Below are positions 34,006 to 46,759 of a stretch of DNA of 64,000 bases, piece after piece (the stretch's first letter is position 1; the number at the start of each line of letters is the position of its first letter). Under the pieces are notes generated by a model that was not told the origin of the DNA, made no database searches, and saw nothing but the letters and a program-made list of their open reading frames with translations. This DNA comes from Druceiella hillmani. Its lineage: Eukaryota > Arthropoda > Insecta > Lepidoptera > Hepialidae. The translations under genes were made by a program, and so were the position numbers. The stretch lies in NCBI GenBank assembly GCA_039881145.1, contig JAYKKI010000029.1, forward strand, positions 26,578,001-26,642,000, read 5' to 3'.

Positions 34006-35670
34006 ATTATTGTGATAATGGTACAAGATTTATTAAATAAAGTATTTAAATATTAGACAACTGGTACACAAATTTTTCCTAAAACAAGAATCTATATAAA
34101 TATCGTATCAACGTTTTTCCTACTTCAAGCAGGTCTAAGTCGTATGAATACGTGTTTTGTTTTCCGGGTAAAGAAGCTTTCGGCGTTTATAGTAGATGTC
34201 AATTAAAATAATTAAATAGATTATTCGAGCAGTTCATTGAAAAAATATTTTAGAAAGTACTTTTATAACTATAGTTTTTCTAATCCTTGATTTTCTTGGT
34301 TATTAATATTAATTAGTTATAATCAATTTTCATCTGACAGTGAAATATTAATTGAAACATTTATATGAATGTAACATTTTATTGTAAATATGTTAACCTG
34401 TATCTCTTATTTTTAATTTATTTTCTCATGGGGTATAATTTAATCATTGAAAATAAACCCAAATAATTTAATACATGATTAATATCTCTTATGTGTTGGT
34501 TGATTTTTAAACATTTGCTATCACCACATTTTGTATCACCAACTGTTATATATATATATATATATACAACAATCATAAAATTGTTGTGTTTCTGAAACTA
34601 CTACCTTGTTTTTTCCATATTAATGAATAGATCAAAACGTGGGCAATCCATGTAATTTTCGGGTTAAGGTTTCATGTCATAAAGCGAGTGAATATATATT
34701 TGCAAATTAAAGTGCGGTAAATGATTAATCAAACAAGAAGTATTAAAGATAACATAATTGATGGCTGGGCCCAACAAAATTATGATGTTACCATTATTTA
34801 AACTTATTTATTTTTCTTATTTATGATTATACTTTTCAGTCAACTAAATAAACGATATCATTTGTAGCACGAGATGAAATTTCTCATAGAAATATTTTGT
34901 AAGTACGACGTATTCAAGTACTTCACTTTATAGTCCGTTAAAACACGGGTTCTTTAAAAGTGTATTCGTTGTGATGATTACTATCTAAGATACCCGAGTG
35001 TCACAAATACATCTTTAAAACTATCAATAATACAATCATGAAGCGAGAGAGGCTCTAACCATCTCATCTTTAAATGAACTAAACAGACCTTTTTGTAATT
35101 GAGTTCAAGCGATATAGAAAAGAGCATAATTGAACTATTGAAACTCAATAATTTAATAGCTTTGCTTATATGAATATATTTAACTTGCTTATCAAAATAA
35201 AATATTAGTGTTAAATAATGAGAGAGTGTTTCAAGTACATCGTTCCTCAACGAAGCTTTCACGTTAAAAGTTTAACAAGAAAATGATCTCTCCGTTGAGA
35301 TTTTAAGGGTCATTACGTCTTTTCCTTTGTATTTACGTCTTTTTATTTGACCTGAATTCGCTGTTAATTTGAAATTTAAAAGGGGCTTTTAAGTGTACAA
35401 TCAATTATACATAGCAATCCGGAGACGGAAGAAAAAATTGTCTTAAATTCTTTGATGTATAAAATAAAAAAATATATACTATGTAATTTATTGTATGTAT
35501 ATAGATTTACTATTATTTGTCAAGTCAAATTTATTCATAAGACTAATTTTTATTTGTAGTAATTATACATTTATACAATAACTAGCATAAAAGGGATTTA
35601 AAAAATAGCATATTTGTATGTATTTTACTTAGAAATTAAATCTTGGTTAAATTAGATTCAACTAAAACTT
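34006..35670. other. AT-rich non-coding stretch
   Basis: No gene is recognised. A short (TA) run lies at 34547-34566. Confidence 0.4.
34547..34566. repeat. Short (TA)n run
   Basis: Ten TA units. Confidence 0.9.

Positions 35671-35734
<64 letters not shown>
35671..35734. repeat. (TG)n(TA)n microsatellite
   Basis: Three TG units followed by about 28 TA units. Confidence 0.97.
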
Positions 35735-35738
<4 letters not shown>

Positions 35739-35739
35739 C

Positions 35740-36215
35740 GTTATGTACTATATTCGTCACAGGCATAAAAATAAGTGCATATTTAAAAAAAATGATGACA
35801 CGCAGAATCATCTCTTTAATTTTCCCAAAACCTTTACGGAGGCTTTAAAGAACTTGATTTTTCATTCATAGTCTCGGAAATAGCGGAGAAGCGAATTTTT
35901 TAGCATAGCTCTGAAATTGTAATACCTATAGTTATGAAAAACATATTTTTGAGACCTTTATAATTAGCTATTTCAAAAGGTACTCACATTATATTGGAGT
36001 GTTAATTTTTTTCAAGTACATAATTTTCTATTCAAAATTTCCATATCAATATTTCTGAGTGTTATCTATTGAAATATATGCACTATCATATGATTTATTG
36101 CCGAACCCAATTTCAAGTTTCTGGTGAAGTGGTTACTGAGAAAAAAGGGATGTAATAAACAGATAGATGACTGATTTTGTAACGGTTCCTTTTTTGCTTC
36201 TGAGGCTCGGAAGCT
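35740..36215 (-). repeat. Interspersed repeat, minus-strand relative of 11.35 kb
   Basis: Read on the minus strand from 36215, TTCCGAGCCTCAGAAGCAAA is followed by AGGAACCGTTACAAAATCAG and ATCTATCTG. This matches the order of blocks in the repeat at 11349 (CCGTACC, GGAATCTTTATAAGATCA, GTCTGTC). Divergence is high and the far end is not defined. Both copies lie next to a (TA)n array. Confidence 0.45.
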
Positions 36216-36586
36216 TAAGGAATTTAATTTTGAATATTTAAGGTACCGACGACCGTTCCGCGCGCACATACTTGAAGTTACAGTCTAGTGTTATTCTGCG
36301 ATCTTTTATTACAATCTTAATGTAACTGTAATTTGTCATTTACAGTTTCATATGATTTCACAATCTTTTGTCTCTCCGTATATTTAACTAACGATTTACA
36401 CATATAAAATATATTTTTTAATAACAACTGATTAAGTTAATGTGTTAATATAATAAATCCCAAAACGATAATGTAAACACGAAGGCTAAGGTGCTATGCT
36501 AATTTGAATAATATTGATTTGATTTCCTTATAAAAGAATTGAGAACGAGAAGGCTGCCAAAGCCTATTCTTGTTTTAATTTAAACT

Positions 36587-36688
36587 TATAGTCCCATTAG
36601 GCAGGTTTATTTTTTTTAATTCTAGGTATGGTAACTTAGAATTAAATAAAATAAACCTTCCTATATGCTCGGTTCGAATGGGACTATA
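36587..36688. repeat. 102-bp imperfect foldback, MITE-like
   Basis: The ends TATAGTCCCATT and AATGGGACTATA are perfect 12-bp inverted repeats. Inner segments AGGTTTATTT and AAATAAACCT, and AATTCTA/TTAGAATT, also pair. Flanking TA could be a TSD as in Tc1/mariner-type or other MITEs, but this is not certain. Confidence 0.55.
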
Positions 36689-37889
36689 TTTTATGTATTA
36701 CACATTGCACGTAGTGGGCTCCAGTACCTTTAAATTAAAAATTTACTAACAGTTTCTAATTCTTTGATGTACAAATACCTAACACGTGTGAAACCGGTCC
36801 AGTTTTCCTCCCTACATATTACCTCTGCACCGCCGCACACACGTTCCGTTTGATGATTTGGTTGCTCAATTTGCGTAAATATGCAAACGCCTTGATAAGT
36901 TTTAGAAAAAAGTTTAATACTTTTGTAGTAACGGGCCATAAATAGTTTTTGTAACTAGTTTGTTACGGCGCACCTAAGCAGGTATGAATGTATTGTTTAC
37001 TCTGACCGCTCCATTGTCTAGCTATCGACTGGCAGTCGCTGCTAAACATAACTACTATTTACACGTGAATTTTAGCATCGTTGCAGTTGTGAACTATTTG
37101 TATTATTCAACTACTAAATTAAATTTCTAAGTCATAATTTAGTTACAGAACTGAGAACCGAATGTACAATAACTTTTTATAAATTTCGCTAAAGTAATAA
37201 AAAATTACTCTATTGATCTGACTATTTGCCTTGTATAATTACAATAAATTGTATAACAGATAAAACGAGTTATACTTATGTCTTTATCTATATCAGCGGA
37301 TTCAAGAGATGAAATCCTCCTTTATTGTTTTTTAAGTTTATTGTCTAGTCAAATGATATTCCCTGAAGATGGATTTCGAAATGAAATTGTAATTTATGTA
37401 GCTGACTTCCCTATTTGTTACTATAATCACTAACTGTTTCTTTATAATGACATTAGTACTAAGATGAGATGAGGATGATGCTATTGAATATAATAACGCT
37501 ATTCACATAGTAGCATTACATCAAAGAAGTTTCGAAATATCCTAAATAAAATCAATTTTGGATATCGCTATTGAAAACATCACATTAAGTGAAAAAAATC
37601 TAACCATTTTTTTCAAGAATTTAATAATTTAATCAAAGTTTATGGAGTTGTTAAATAGTTTACTTATTTTGTGCTTTAAAATAGAAGGTAACACAAGTGT
37701 AACAATGCTTGGTAAAAGTAATTTTCTGCATCAATCCCAAAAAATTGTAAAACTGTTTAAAGATCTAGTTGATATATGTATGTTAATGCAATTAAACCAC
37801 TTTGTTTTAAGTTATCTTCCGTATCAGTAGACTTAGGTCATATTTATGGTTTAATAAGTATTTCTGAAATGTCTAGCAACTATTCGAAT

Positions 37890-37932
37890 AATAAAATCGT
37901 ATTTATACTAAATATTGCAATACGATTTTATT
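37890..37932. repeat. Inverted repeat, 14-bp arms
   Basis: AATAAAATCGTATT and AATACGATTTTATT are exact complements with a 15-nt loop. Confidence 0.85.
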
Positions 37933-38734
37933 CGACAGAAATTTACCAGCAATTTGTATTAAAACTTACTACTGCCAGTGGCACAGATGTAAAACATTCG
38001 AAATGGCATAACACGTAACATGGAAGAACACGTAACTATATAAGACATATGTTACAATAACTAGCGATAAGAGACAACATGGTAACAGTAATAATTTAAG
38101 CGGTCACAAGCCTAATAAAAATTTATTTTATTTGTCATCTGACAAATATATTTTCTAATTCTGAAAACTCCAGAAGTAAAAATGAACTAATTTCTAAAAT
38201 CATAACCTTCAACAATTTGTCTTCATTAAAAAATTCAATATGTCCATAGATTATTTGAAGAACAACCTGTTTGAAAATTATATAATATGAATAGATATAA
38301 TTTCTCGCCTGCAATGCATATTGCAGAAATACATAATTGATAACTAAATCTAATATAAAGATCGGATGAAACCCTATTAATTTTAACTTTGATTTAATTA
38401 ACGATACTTGTTGTAATAACTTGAAATTTTATTATTTTAAACCAAAAATACCCATAATAAAATTAAAAAATCAGTCAAGTGCGAGCTGTATTTGTAAAAT
38501 TAATGATCAGTGCCATCAGACGCCTATTTAAATATTAATAGTAATTCAGTCCGACTTTGTCTAAATATAATATAGGGCCCATCTGCCGCTCTACCTGCTG
38601 CCAAACGCATCAGTGCCGTATCATCTCCTCGAGCCGATTGGGGTTTCGACTGGGTCTAATTAATAATTTTGAAAAAGTGCAAGATCAAAAGTCGCTCCTA
38701 ACATGATGGGAAATATTTTTTTGGCTAGAAACTT

Positions 38735-39140
38735 TTTCTCTGAAACCAATGATTCAGCAGTTATAAGAAAATATACAATTAAATTGTTTATAAAAAAAAA
38801 TCGCGCTGCAATTTTTCATTCGTCTTAAATTTTATTCAATCTATACCTAATTCCCAATGCTCGCAATTTTCTGAGCAATATTTCTGGCCATAACCGTGGG
38901 GGATAACATCAATGTTTCAATCAGCTTTCATCTGACAATCTACGCTATAACTTTGAAATAATTTTTTATTGCCCAATTTACCACTGAAATTAACCCCTGA
39001 ATAAAAATGTATATTTTTACATTTCACGTCTATACTTGATACATCATTCTCTATCTCTGTCTTATATTTAAGTTTTTTAGTTCCAATAGTTTCTGAGAAA
39101 TCGCTTATGACAGACGGACGGACACCACGGACGGACACCA
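38735..39140 (+). repeat. Dispersed repeat family A, copy 1
   Basis: Blocks CTGAAACCAATGATTCAG, TATAAGAAAATA, AATCGCGCTG and CAATCTATACCTAATTCCCA (38749-38858), then a TCTGAGAAA and ATGACAGACGGACGGACACC block (39090-39140), recur in the same order on the minus strand at 46925-46495. No coding frame is conserved. The GACAGACGGACGGAC motif is typical of several insect non-coding repeats. Confidence 0.75.
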
Positions 39141-39156
39141 AAATGATGTTATTAGT

Positions 39157-39285
39157 CACAATTAAATAAAACGACGTGATGCAGTATTATTTCTACTTTC
39201 TTTACCACGACCTAGGTTTCGTTGTATTACAACATCTTCAGGTGGGATATTCTATATACATATGGATATTCTATATATATGGGAT

Positions 39286-39352
<67 letters not shown>

Positions 39353-39393
39353 AGTAGAAATAATACTACATCACGTAGTTTCATTTAATTGTG
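39157..39393. mobile_element. 237-bp element with 45-bp inverted ends and (TA)n core
   Basis: The ends 39157-39201 and 39349-39393 are inverted copies matching at 42 of 45 positions (ends CACAATTAAAT, inner TATTATTTCTACTTTCT). The interior contains three tandem GGATATTCTATATAT-like units running into a (TA)n array. The structure is that of a MITE or foldback element, but no clear target-site duplication flanks it. It directly abuts repeat family A copy 1. Confidence 0.75.
39289..39349. repeat. (TA)n microsatellite
   Basis: About 30 TA units inside the inverted-end element. Confidence 0.97.
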
Positions 39394-41714
39394 AATAATG
39401 AATTTCTACAAAATTAACGCCAAATATATTCAATAATCGATGTTATTAGTTGATCGATGACATTAAAAATGTAAACCTAGCCTCCTAAAAAGTATGATGT
39501 TGTATTTAAATAATTTAAAGGCAAACTAATGTATACATATTGTAAACAAACCAGATATATTAAATTAAGGAATTTCGTATAGTCTTAAGTCATATTCATA
39601 ATCATGCTGTATGTATATTAGTTTTAAAATATTAAAATCTAGTAACATTTACAACTGCCTACCAAAATTATTTCCATTATTCAGTAACATAGATTATGAA
39701 AACACTTCTATTTATGATGTAGTCAATGTGTATTTCAGTTTCCAACCCCTAGAATTATCATTAAAGACCCGCGTAACAGCACGCGCGTACACATACACAC
39801 AGGCTTTGTTAAATTGGTATAACAACCCGACTTCTACGGGTATTCAAATACAATATAAGGAGATTATGATTAATAAAACTTTCTCATTCTCTCTTTCTCT
39901 CTCTCTTTCTCTCTCTCTTACTCTCTCGTTCTCGATATATACTATATTCACATATACCAAAGAATTGAATTTATGTACTATCAAAACGGTGTACCATTTC
40001 GCTGGCTTGCGCATGTGCACAAATGACGCGCTTGTATATTTTTCGCACCGTTTACAAATAAATTTATGAATAATGCTACTTACGCACTGTTTCTTCTGTA
40101 ACAACTCTTTTATGTGGAACACATTCAGTTAAAAACAACAGTTTCGTAATGTTCGTTATTGCTCTTATTCGCACTTATTTTTACAGAATAACTACAATAA
40201 ATAATAGCAACTACCCAAAAAAACAAATCCAACCGACTGTTAAAATACCAAATAAAATTAGCGTGCAAAAATATAATACTTATAATATGGCCAGATTTAA
40301 TTTCACACTAATCTACGTATATAAATACCAAATACCACTCACTGACAACTCATCACAAAATCTCCAGCGATAAAGTTTACAAACTTTAAATTTTACAAAA
40401 ATGTCTTTGTTGGCTTCTAGGTTTTTGTTAAGAACGAATTTTTTTAAATTAAACCCTAAAAGTGTGTTCAATTACAGCGCGAGAATCCTTAATGGGGCTT
40501 TTCAAATAATTGGAGACATAACAATTTACATTTAGATCCTCAGTTAGAAATATAGAAATACCTATTTTAACGTTTTGGAAAAGTCGTTAACTGTAAATAA
40601 TTATTATATAAAAAGCAAGTACAAGAAATTGCAGTCGTGTTCCCTTTTAACCAGTGTTAAGGTGGAACGGGAACCTAGTTAAAGAATAAAATATATTATA
40701 AACATGGAAGTTATATTCTTACATTTATAGATATGAATTAGTAATGTACCAAATAAAAGAATAAATGGCATCTTCGATACATTATAGTGGTAAATGCAAT
40801 GTGTCGATTTAAAAATAAAACCCTTTTTTGGATTTGAATAAAGCAGAACGAATATTATTTCTCAGTAAAAATATCTATTGTGCTACTTACTCAGTATTTT
40901 AGGAGGTTTTTTCCATGGTGTTTCTTTTTATGACAGTCAATTGTAATCATATACGGGAAAGTGTTAAAAATAACAGACATTTTCAACTTAAATACATTTC
41001 ATGCTTTGAAATCGGTGTGACACGTGAATGGCGCAGAAAATGATGATCACCAAAAAAAATTTTTGAAAACTATTGATGCGATAATGCATGAGCGATAATG
41101 CGTTCAATATTATTATGATACATCAGAGACATTGCGTTCATAATTTAATATTGAGTATTAAACAAAGCATGTTTAGACAGGCTTGCCATCCATCCTCTCT
41201 TTCCCATCCATACTCAAATGCTTAAATCAACTGGTAATATTAATAGCCTACCGAATTTCAAAATGAAATCAGGAGAGAAAAGATGAAATATTATAATTGT
41301 TTTATATACAATAATGCATAATATTTTTATTTAATTACTAAGTATTCGTTTTTTGTAATCGTTAAGTAAATAAGACTCGATAAAGAGAAATTATTTTTGA
41401 TTATTTTTACCAGAATAAATTAAATTAACCTCGATTAACCTGTCCGGGGTTACGAACGAAACATCTGGAGTTTTTAATTTATTTATTTTACAAACCCATC
41501 CTGAAGAGCATTAACCCATGGCCCGTTAAATTGCATAGCCCATTAAGTTGCATAGTCATATTCCACCAGTATTTGCTCTAAAAATAATATTAAAATTTGT
41601 AACAATGTATTCGCTCGCTACAGTGACTCATCTCTTATCGCGACCGAAATATAAGATTAATGTGGATCATTAGCTTTTGTCAAGAAGGAGACCTTCACAT
41701 TGCAGGGTGCTTCC
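39394..41714. other. Non-coding stretch
   Basis: A 152-codon plus-strand open frame at 39611-40069 crosses a (CT)n tract (FSLSLSLSL). It has no domain and is overlapped by an open frame on the other strand, so I do not call it a gene. Otherwise AT-rich and featureless. Confidence 0.4.
39881..39935. repeat. (CT)n low-complexity tract
   Basis: TCTCTCTTTCTCTCTCTC-type pyrimidine tract, imperfect. Confidence 0.93.
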
Positions 41715-41946
41715 GATATCACAGTGGCCGGTCGACGTCCGGTCACATTGAACCACTGCGCATGACGTATTCGCAGCGCCCGCAATATAACAATTTATTT
41801 TAACATTTTCACTGTTACCCTCGTAACTCATGCCGGCTATCGCACTTAAATGCGGTTTCATACGTCACATAGCTTTTTATGTGTCTTTAATATTGTTTAC
41901 CTACGGACGTGCTGCTGGTGGAATGTCTCAATTATGATGGTCATAG
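41715..41946 (+). repeat. Duplicated non-coding element B, copy 1
   Basis: This aligns with 43785-44028 in the same orientation. Shared blocks are GATATCA, TCCGGTCACATT, ATTTTCACTG, CGGTTTCATA, GTCACAT-GCTTTTTATGTG, CTTTAAT-TT-TTTAC and TGCTG-T/AGGGGAATG. No open frame is preserved between copies, so conservation is at the DNA level. The first part is GC-rich (GGCCGGTCGACGTCCGGTCA). It may be a tandem-duplicated regulatory sequence or a repeat family. Confidence 0.75.
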
Positions 41947-42415
41947 TATTTATATGTCATCGGAGATAATTCTGATTTAATATAGATAAAAGGAGATTCA
42001 GATAAAATATTCCTAATAAACTTATTAAACTTGTAAACTCTACAAGTTTTAAACTGAACTTTTACATTTCACCTCCGTAGATTACCCGTACTTAAGCAAT
42101 TTTGAAATAAAGCAAGCTAAAAATATATCTTTTTATTTTAGTCTCTTTTCTGCTTAATACTGAAAATATTGAGTAGAAGTTTTCAATAACTCAAAAACTG
42201 TAGCACCTTTATTAACTAAGGATTTGATACGGGTTTATTTTATATAATGCCCTGCTAGTGTTTTATCTGAAAATGCTTGTCGATTTTTTTTAAGGATACT
42301 GGCTATAAAAACTATTTTACGTGCTATAATGGACAAAGTTGTCGAAATTTGGATAATTTTTTTGTTAGTTTATTAAGTATTGTCTCTTGTTATTTTTATA
42401 TATGGGTGGGTGGGA

Positions 42416-42419
<4 letters not shown>
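41947..42419. other. AT-rich non-coding stretch
   Basis: No gene is recognised. Confidence 0.4.

Positions 42420-42421
<2 letters not shown>

Positions 42422-42488
<67 letters not shown>
42422..42488. repeat. (TA)n microsatellite
   Basis: About 33 TA units. The three overlapping plus-strand frames across it are spurious. Confidence 0.97.
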
Positions 42489-42490
<2 letters not shown>

Positions 42491-42963
42491 GTCCCGTTAT
42501 TTCTTACCTTTTTGTTGTACGTATTATTTATCTACAAAGATACTTGGATGCCTAAAAAAACACTGGAAGCTTTATAATTTTTTTGGTGTATTTTTTATAC
42601 AATACAATAAAATACATGTTCTGTAACATTTAGGCATATCTAGTGGAAGGATGGTAGACATATTATGGTAGACATGAAATCCATATTACCTCGCTTTACT
42701 TGGAATAATACATATAACAGTGAAACCTTTATATAGACCTAATCAATTTCATTATATTGCCTAACTACAAACTTCTTAATAGAGTGAATAGGATATAATA
42801 ATAAAACTAAAAAAACACACTTTTTTAGCAATATGAACTTAGATGAAAATAACCCTTAAATATAAAAATTTTGATCAAGAGTTAATGGATGTATTACAAT
42901 TTGGTATGAATTTTTGGACAATCTTAAAATAAAAACAAAGTGATGCGCAAAAGAATTAAATTC

Positions 42964-43022
42964 AATGTAAAAAAAAAACCCGTGGGATACTCGATATGAG
43001 TCATCCACACTTTTTTACATTA
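42964..43022. repeat. Imperfect inverted repeat
   Basis: AATGTAAAAAA...CGTGGGA and TCCACACTTTTTTACATT are partly complementary around a loop of about 20 nt. Confidence 0.5.
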
Positions 43023-43139
43023 AAGTTAATTTTTTATATGTCTAGTTATGTAATTATTGTAATTGTCATTGATTCTTGATACGGTGCAAACTTTTAAACA
43101 ATTCGTCGTCTGTAAGTGAATGAAAATTTAATTGAAAGA

Positions 43140-43197
43140 TTCCGTTACATTCATACATGCATATAAATACTATGACATACGTATGAATGTAACAGAA
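43140..43197. repeat. Inverted repeat, 17-bp arms
   Basis: TTCCGTTACATTCATAC and GTATGAATGTAACAGAA are complementary except for one position, with a 24-nt spacer. Confidence 0.85.
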
Positions 43198-43784
43198 GTG
43201 AAGCTAATATAATGCGTGTAAAAAAAGTTTGCTTCCTTACTTCTTAATCTCTAATTGGCAAGAATAGATAACAGGAATTAGAACCTGTCATCTATTTATA
43301 TATTAATTTGCAATATAAAAAAATGAAAATTGTAAAGTTAAAGATTAAATAGTCAGCAATTAGCGTCCTTTTTTTCAAACATCATTATTTTTCTGTACGT
43401 TTTAAGGAATTTTAATAGGATTTGGCGTTCATTTTTCATTCGCACTATATTTAAATTTCACCATATTTTAATTCTTCTTTTATCGGTATGGCCAATAAAT
43501 AAACACGTTTTTGTTATTTAATTTGATCTCCTTTTTAATATTTATATTTTTGGTTGAATAGAAATACCAGAAACAAAAATTTCCAAATTGTTGCTAAATG
43601 TTTTTTCAGCTTCTTGCCATTTTTTAAAAGGGTGTATCTTAATTTTCTAAAACGTCGTTAAAGGCAGATAGTGGTATACTATGTTGTCCAGAAATAATTT
43701 ATTCTGGCCGAGTTACAAGTGAATATACAAGGTAAATGTTTTTCACGTTTTGAGATTGAAGAGTCTACTCCAAAGACTACTTCT

Positions 43785-44028
43785 GATATCAAAGCGGTCG
43801 GTCTATGTCCGGTCACATTTCTCATAAAATATCTCCAACCTAAGCTTGAAGCAACTGTCGCACGCTGTAATTTAATTATAATTTACTTTCAGTATTTTCA
43901 CTGCTAAACTCATAATTCACGCCACCCGCCTTACGGTTTCATATAACTGTCACATGGCTTTTTATGTGCCTTTAATGTTATTTACACACACGTGTGCTGC
44001 TAGGGGAATGGAATGTTAATGGTGATAG
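43785..44028 (+). repeat. Duplicated non-coding element B, copy 2
   Basis: This is the partner of 41715-41946, 2.07 kb downstream. It shares GATATCA-AG-GG, TCCGGTCACATTT, CGGTTTCATA, GTCACATGGCTTTTTATGTG and CACGTGTGCTGCTAGGGG-like blocks. The short open frame overlapping its left half (43719-43907) is not conserved in copy 1. Confidence 0.75.
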
Positions 44029-44377
44029 CAGTTAGTACATTATACGCACTCGTAAAGATAAATAATAAAAATGAAACATATGGTGTAAATTAAAAAAAAA
44101 CTATTTTGGTAGATTTTATTTTATTAGTATTTCAATTTCATGGACATAATTTTTTTACATTCCTTTTTGTGGGAATTATCACTCATCAATGGAAAAAAAC
44201 GAAGGCACATTTGGTTTAACTCAATCCTTTTTCATGCACTACAATTTGAATAATAAGCATATAATCGACATTTAATTGCAATTGCCTATATTCAGAATTG
44301 CTTAATTATGGTAGTCGTGAAAGTATACGTTTAATTTTATTAAAAAAATATATTTTATACAGAGATATATTTTATAT

Positions 44378-44483
44378 ATATTCATTTACATTTCTTCGGT
44401 TTATCTTAGCTATATTATATTACAAACATCCTAGTTTGTAATATAATATTGCTAAGATAAACCGAAGAAATGTAAATGAATAT
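44378..44483. repeat. 106-bp near-perfect foldback, 50-bp arms, 6-nt loop
   Basis: Arms 44378-44427 and 44434-44483 are complementary at 49 of 50 positions (outer end ATATTCATTTACATTTCTTC), with loop ATCCTA. The single mismatch is T versus A near 44411. Transcribed, this would form an almost perfect 50-bp RNA hairpin. No TIR-type TSD is clear. Confidence 0.95.
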
Positions 44484-46490
44484 GTGAATAGAATGCCCTT
44501 GAAATTTTATTATTACGAATTTCCAACTTAAAAAATTTACATGGTGCGGTTAAAAATATTTATAATGATATCTTTGGTCAATAAAAAGTTAAACACTTAA
44601 TTTATAAACTCGCATTTCTAAAGTTAGCTTGATAACAATTGAACTAATTCAGGGGTATGTAACTTTTAAAACCATCTGAGGATAATGAAAATGGGAAGCT
44701 TATGATAATATCATCCTGATTTTTTCACAGCAATTGAATTTGGTTCAAAACACAAGAGTGCTTTAATGGTAACTATAAAAAATGAAACACTTTTTGATTA
44801 GTTCGTTATTCTTTCTATAGAGCCCTTGATTGCTGATAGGGGTAAGGCGACTAAACGTTGTGTTAGATACCGCAGCGTTTGGAATAATTTATATTATTTA
44901 TTTCCACTTAATTCTATCATATTCTGTATTGCCTTTAAATTGTATTATCCACTTTTTATTATATTCAGAACATTTACTTTTCCTCTGGATAGGTCGTTGT
45001 GTTCATAAGAGTTATATACTCCATACGTGTCCAAGCATCACTATTGAATTTGTGCTCCGATGATCCGTTGTTTCTAGCATGCAATCCGGGTGGTTTTGTT
45101 TGTGATTCGGCCCCCAATTGAGACTTCCAGGATTTGCGAATTCGCTACCTTTAAGAAACTTTCAATTTATGTAGATCAGTCTTTACCACAGTTAAGGTTA
45201 CGGACCCATAGACAAGAAAGGAATGAATGTTTGGAAAAAATCGAATTTAGTCTAGGAATTGACATGATTTTTTTGCTTTTAAAGCCTACCACAGTATCGA
45301 GAAGTTTGTTCTTTCGAATTCGAAATCGGGGCCATGTTCCTTTTTCTGTTTCCGACTTGAATGGTGAATTATCCTGAAAAATTGACTTGACTTATTGAAC
45401 CATCATACGCGTTACATCGTAATCGTAGTTCGTCGTTAACAAACAACTCAAAAACTATCTATAGTTAAATATCAAAATACAAAAATCAATCCAATCTTAT
45501 ATTGATACACGATGCTCGTTTACATATCGCCTTGCAATACTTACAAGTTGTTATAGCAATCATAAGTACGATATTTAATAATATTTACAACTTCAAAATA
45601 TGAAAGAAATGGAATTATCTTTAGTTTGTCAATCGTTTCACATCTCTCATTACGTGTAAATTAACTAAGGATCATTTTATTATGACCCAGCATACTGCAA
45701 CCGCATTAATATGCTTATATATTGACAAAATCTCAAATGAAATACAAGTTACCAGAAAATGTTTCATTCCATTATATGAAAATATTTTATATCGAGCTCG
45801 GACTTACCAAGGGATGTTATTTGCTGGTCTGGATATGTACGTATGCGAGTATTTTACGTGTTGCAATACTTAGGTGCTTCATCAGATTCGTTTTCAAATG
45901 GAAATAAATTTGTACATATTTTCCAGAATTATGCAGGGGTAGCATAAAAAATACGACGAGCCACACTTTGAGCGCTTTATTTCCCAAGTTAACATTGTTG
46001 AGAAATAATATGCAATTACGCAAATTTTATACCTCTCTTTCAAATAAAATAAAGTATTTAATAAAATAAGGTTTCAACTTAACTTTTAACTTTAAAATAA
46101 AACAAAACTTCACCTTCCAAAAAATTAAGTTTTATACAGAGAAGTATTACAAATTTAGTTAAATTTCACGCGATTTTACACGTAGAGAAATAAATATTGA
46201 AAATCGTAAGAAACTATCACTATCTATTCGATATAGGTGGCACTACGTTTTGTTATAAAAATATTTGCGGGTAATACAATACGACGAAACATGCCGTTGC
46301 TGCTATACCAACTTTATATAACCAGATTTTTTTTTCAATTTGTACAATATTTAAATTTTTCTATACTGTCTCCTCTGTCAACATATTTAAGTTGATTGAT
46401 TAATGCAGTATGATCATTATTACAAAAAATATTTAATTCACCTCATTTTTAGCGTTTAGTGGCAAATTTGTCAAAATGGAACATACGGAG
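44484..46490. other. Non-coding stretch
   Basis: 45065-45380 is less AT-rich and carries a 95-codon plus-strand open frame (contains LRLRTHRQERNECLEKIEF). The frame has no recognised domain or splice support. It may be an old transposon fragment. The rest is featureless. Confidence 0.35.
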
Positions 46491-46494
46491 ATTA

Positions 46495-46701
46495 CTTCGG
46501 TGTCCGTCTGCTTGTTCGTCCGTCTGTCATAGATACTTTTTCTCGGAAACTATTCGATGCATAAATTTGAAATTAGTGTAGACCCTAAAGCGTGAGAAGT
46601 GTGTTGACCTTATTATAGAAGTGAAGTATAAAAAGGTCAATTTTAATTCTGGGGGACAACTTCAGGTGTAAATTGGCAAATAAAAAAATATTTTATACAA
46701 C

Positions 46702-46759
<58 letters not shown>

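Larger units (their letters stand above)
36216..38734. other. AT-rich non-coding stretch
   Basis: No coding frame is recognised. A GC-richer patch at 38572-38660 (GGGCCCATCTGCCGCTCTACC, CTCGAGCCGATTGGGGTTTC) stands out and may be a conserved or repeat-derived segment. Two foldbacks are listed separately. Confidence 0.4.
42489..43784. other. AT-rich non-coding stretch
   Basis: No gene is recognised. It contains two hairpins near 42964 and 43140. Confidence 0.4.

Noticed and set aside
39611..40069. 152-codon open frame, the longest in the window
   Set aside because: A (CT)n tract gives FSLSLSLSL in one strand and RERERE on the other. There is no domain, no splice support, and AT-noise composition elsewhere.
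45090..45377. 95-codon plus-strand open frame
   Set aside because: No recognisable domain or splice context. It may be transposon-derived but cannot be supported.
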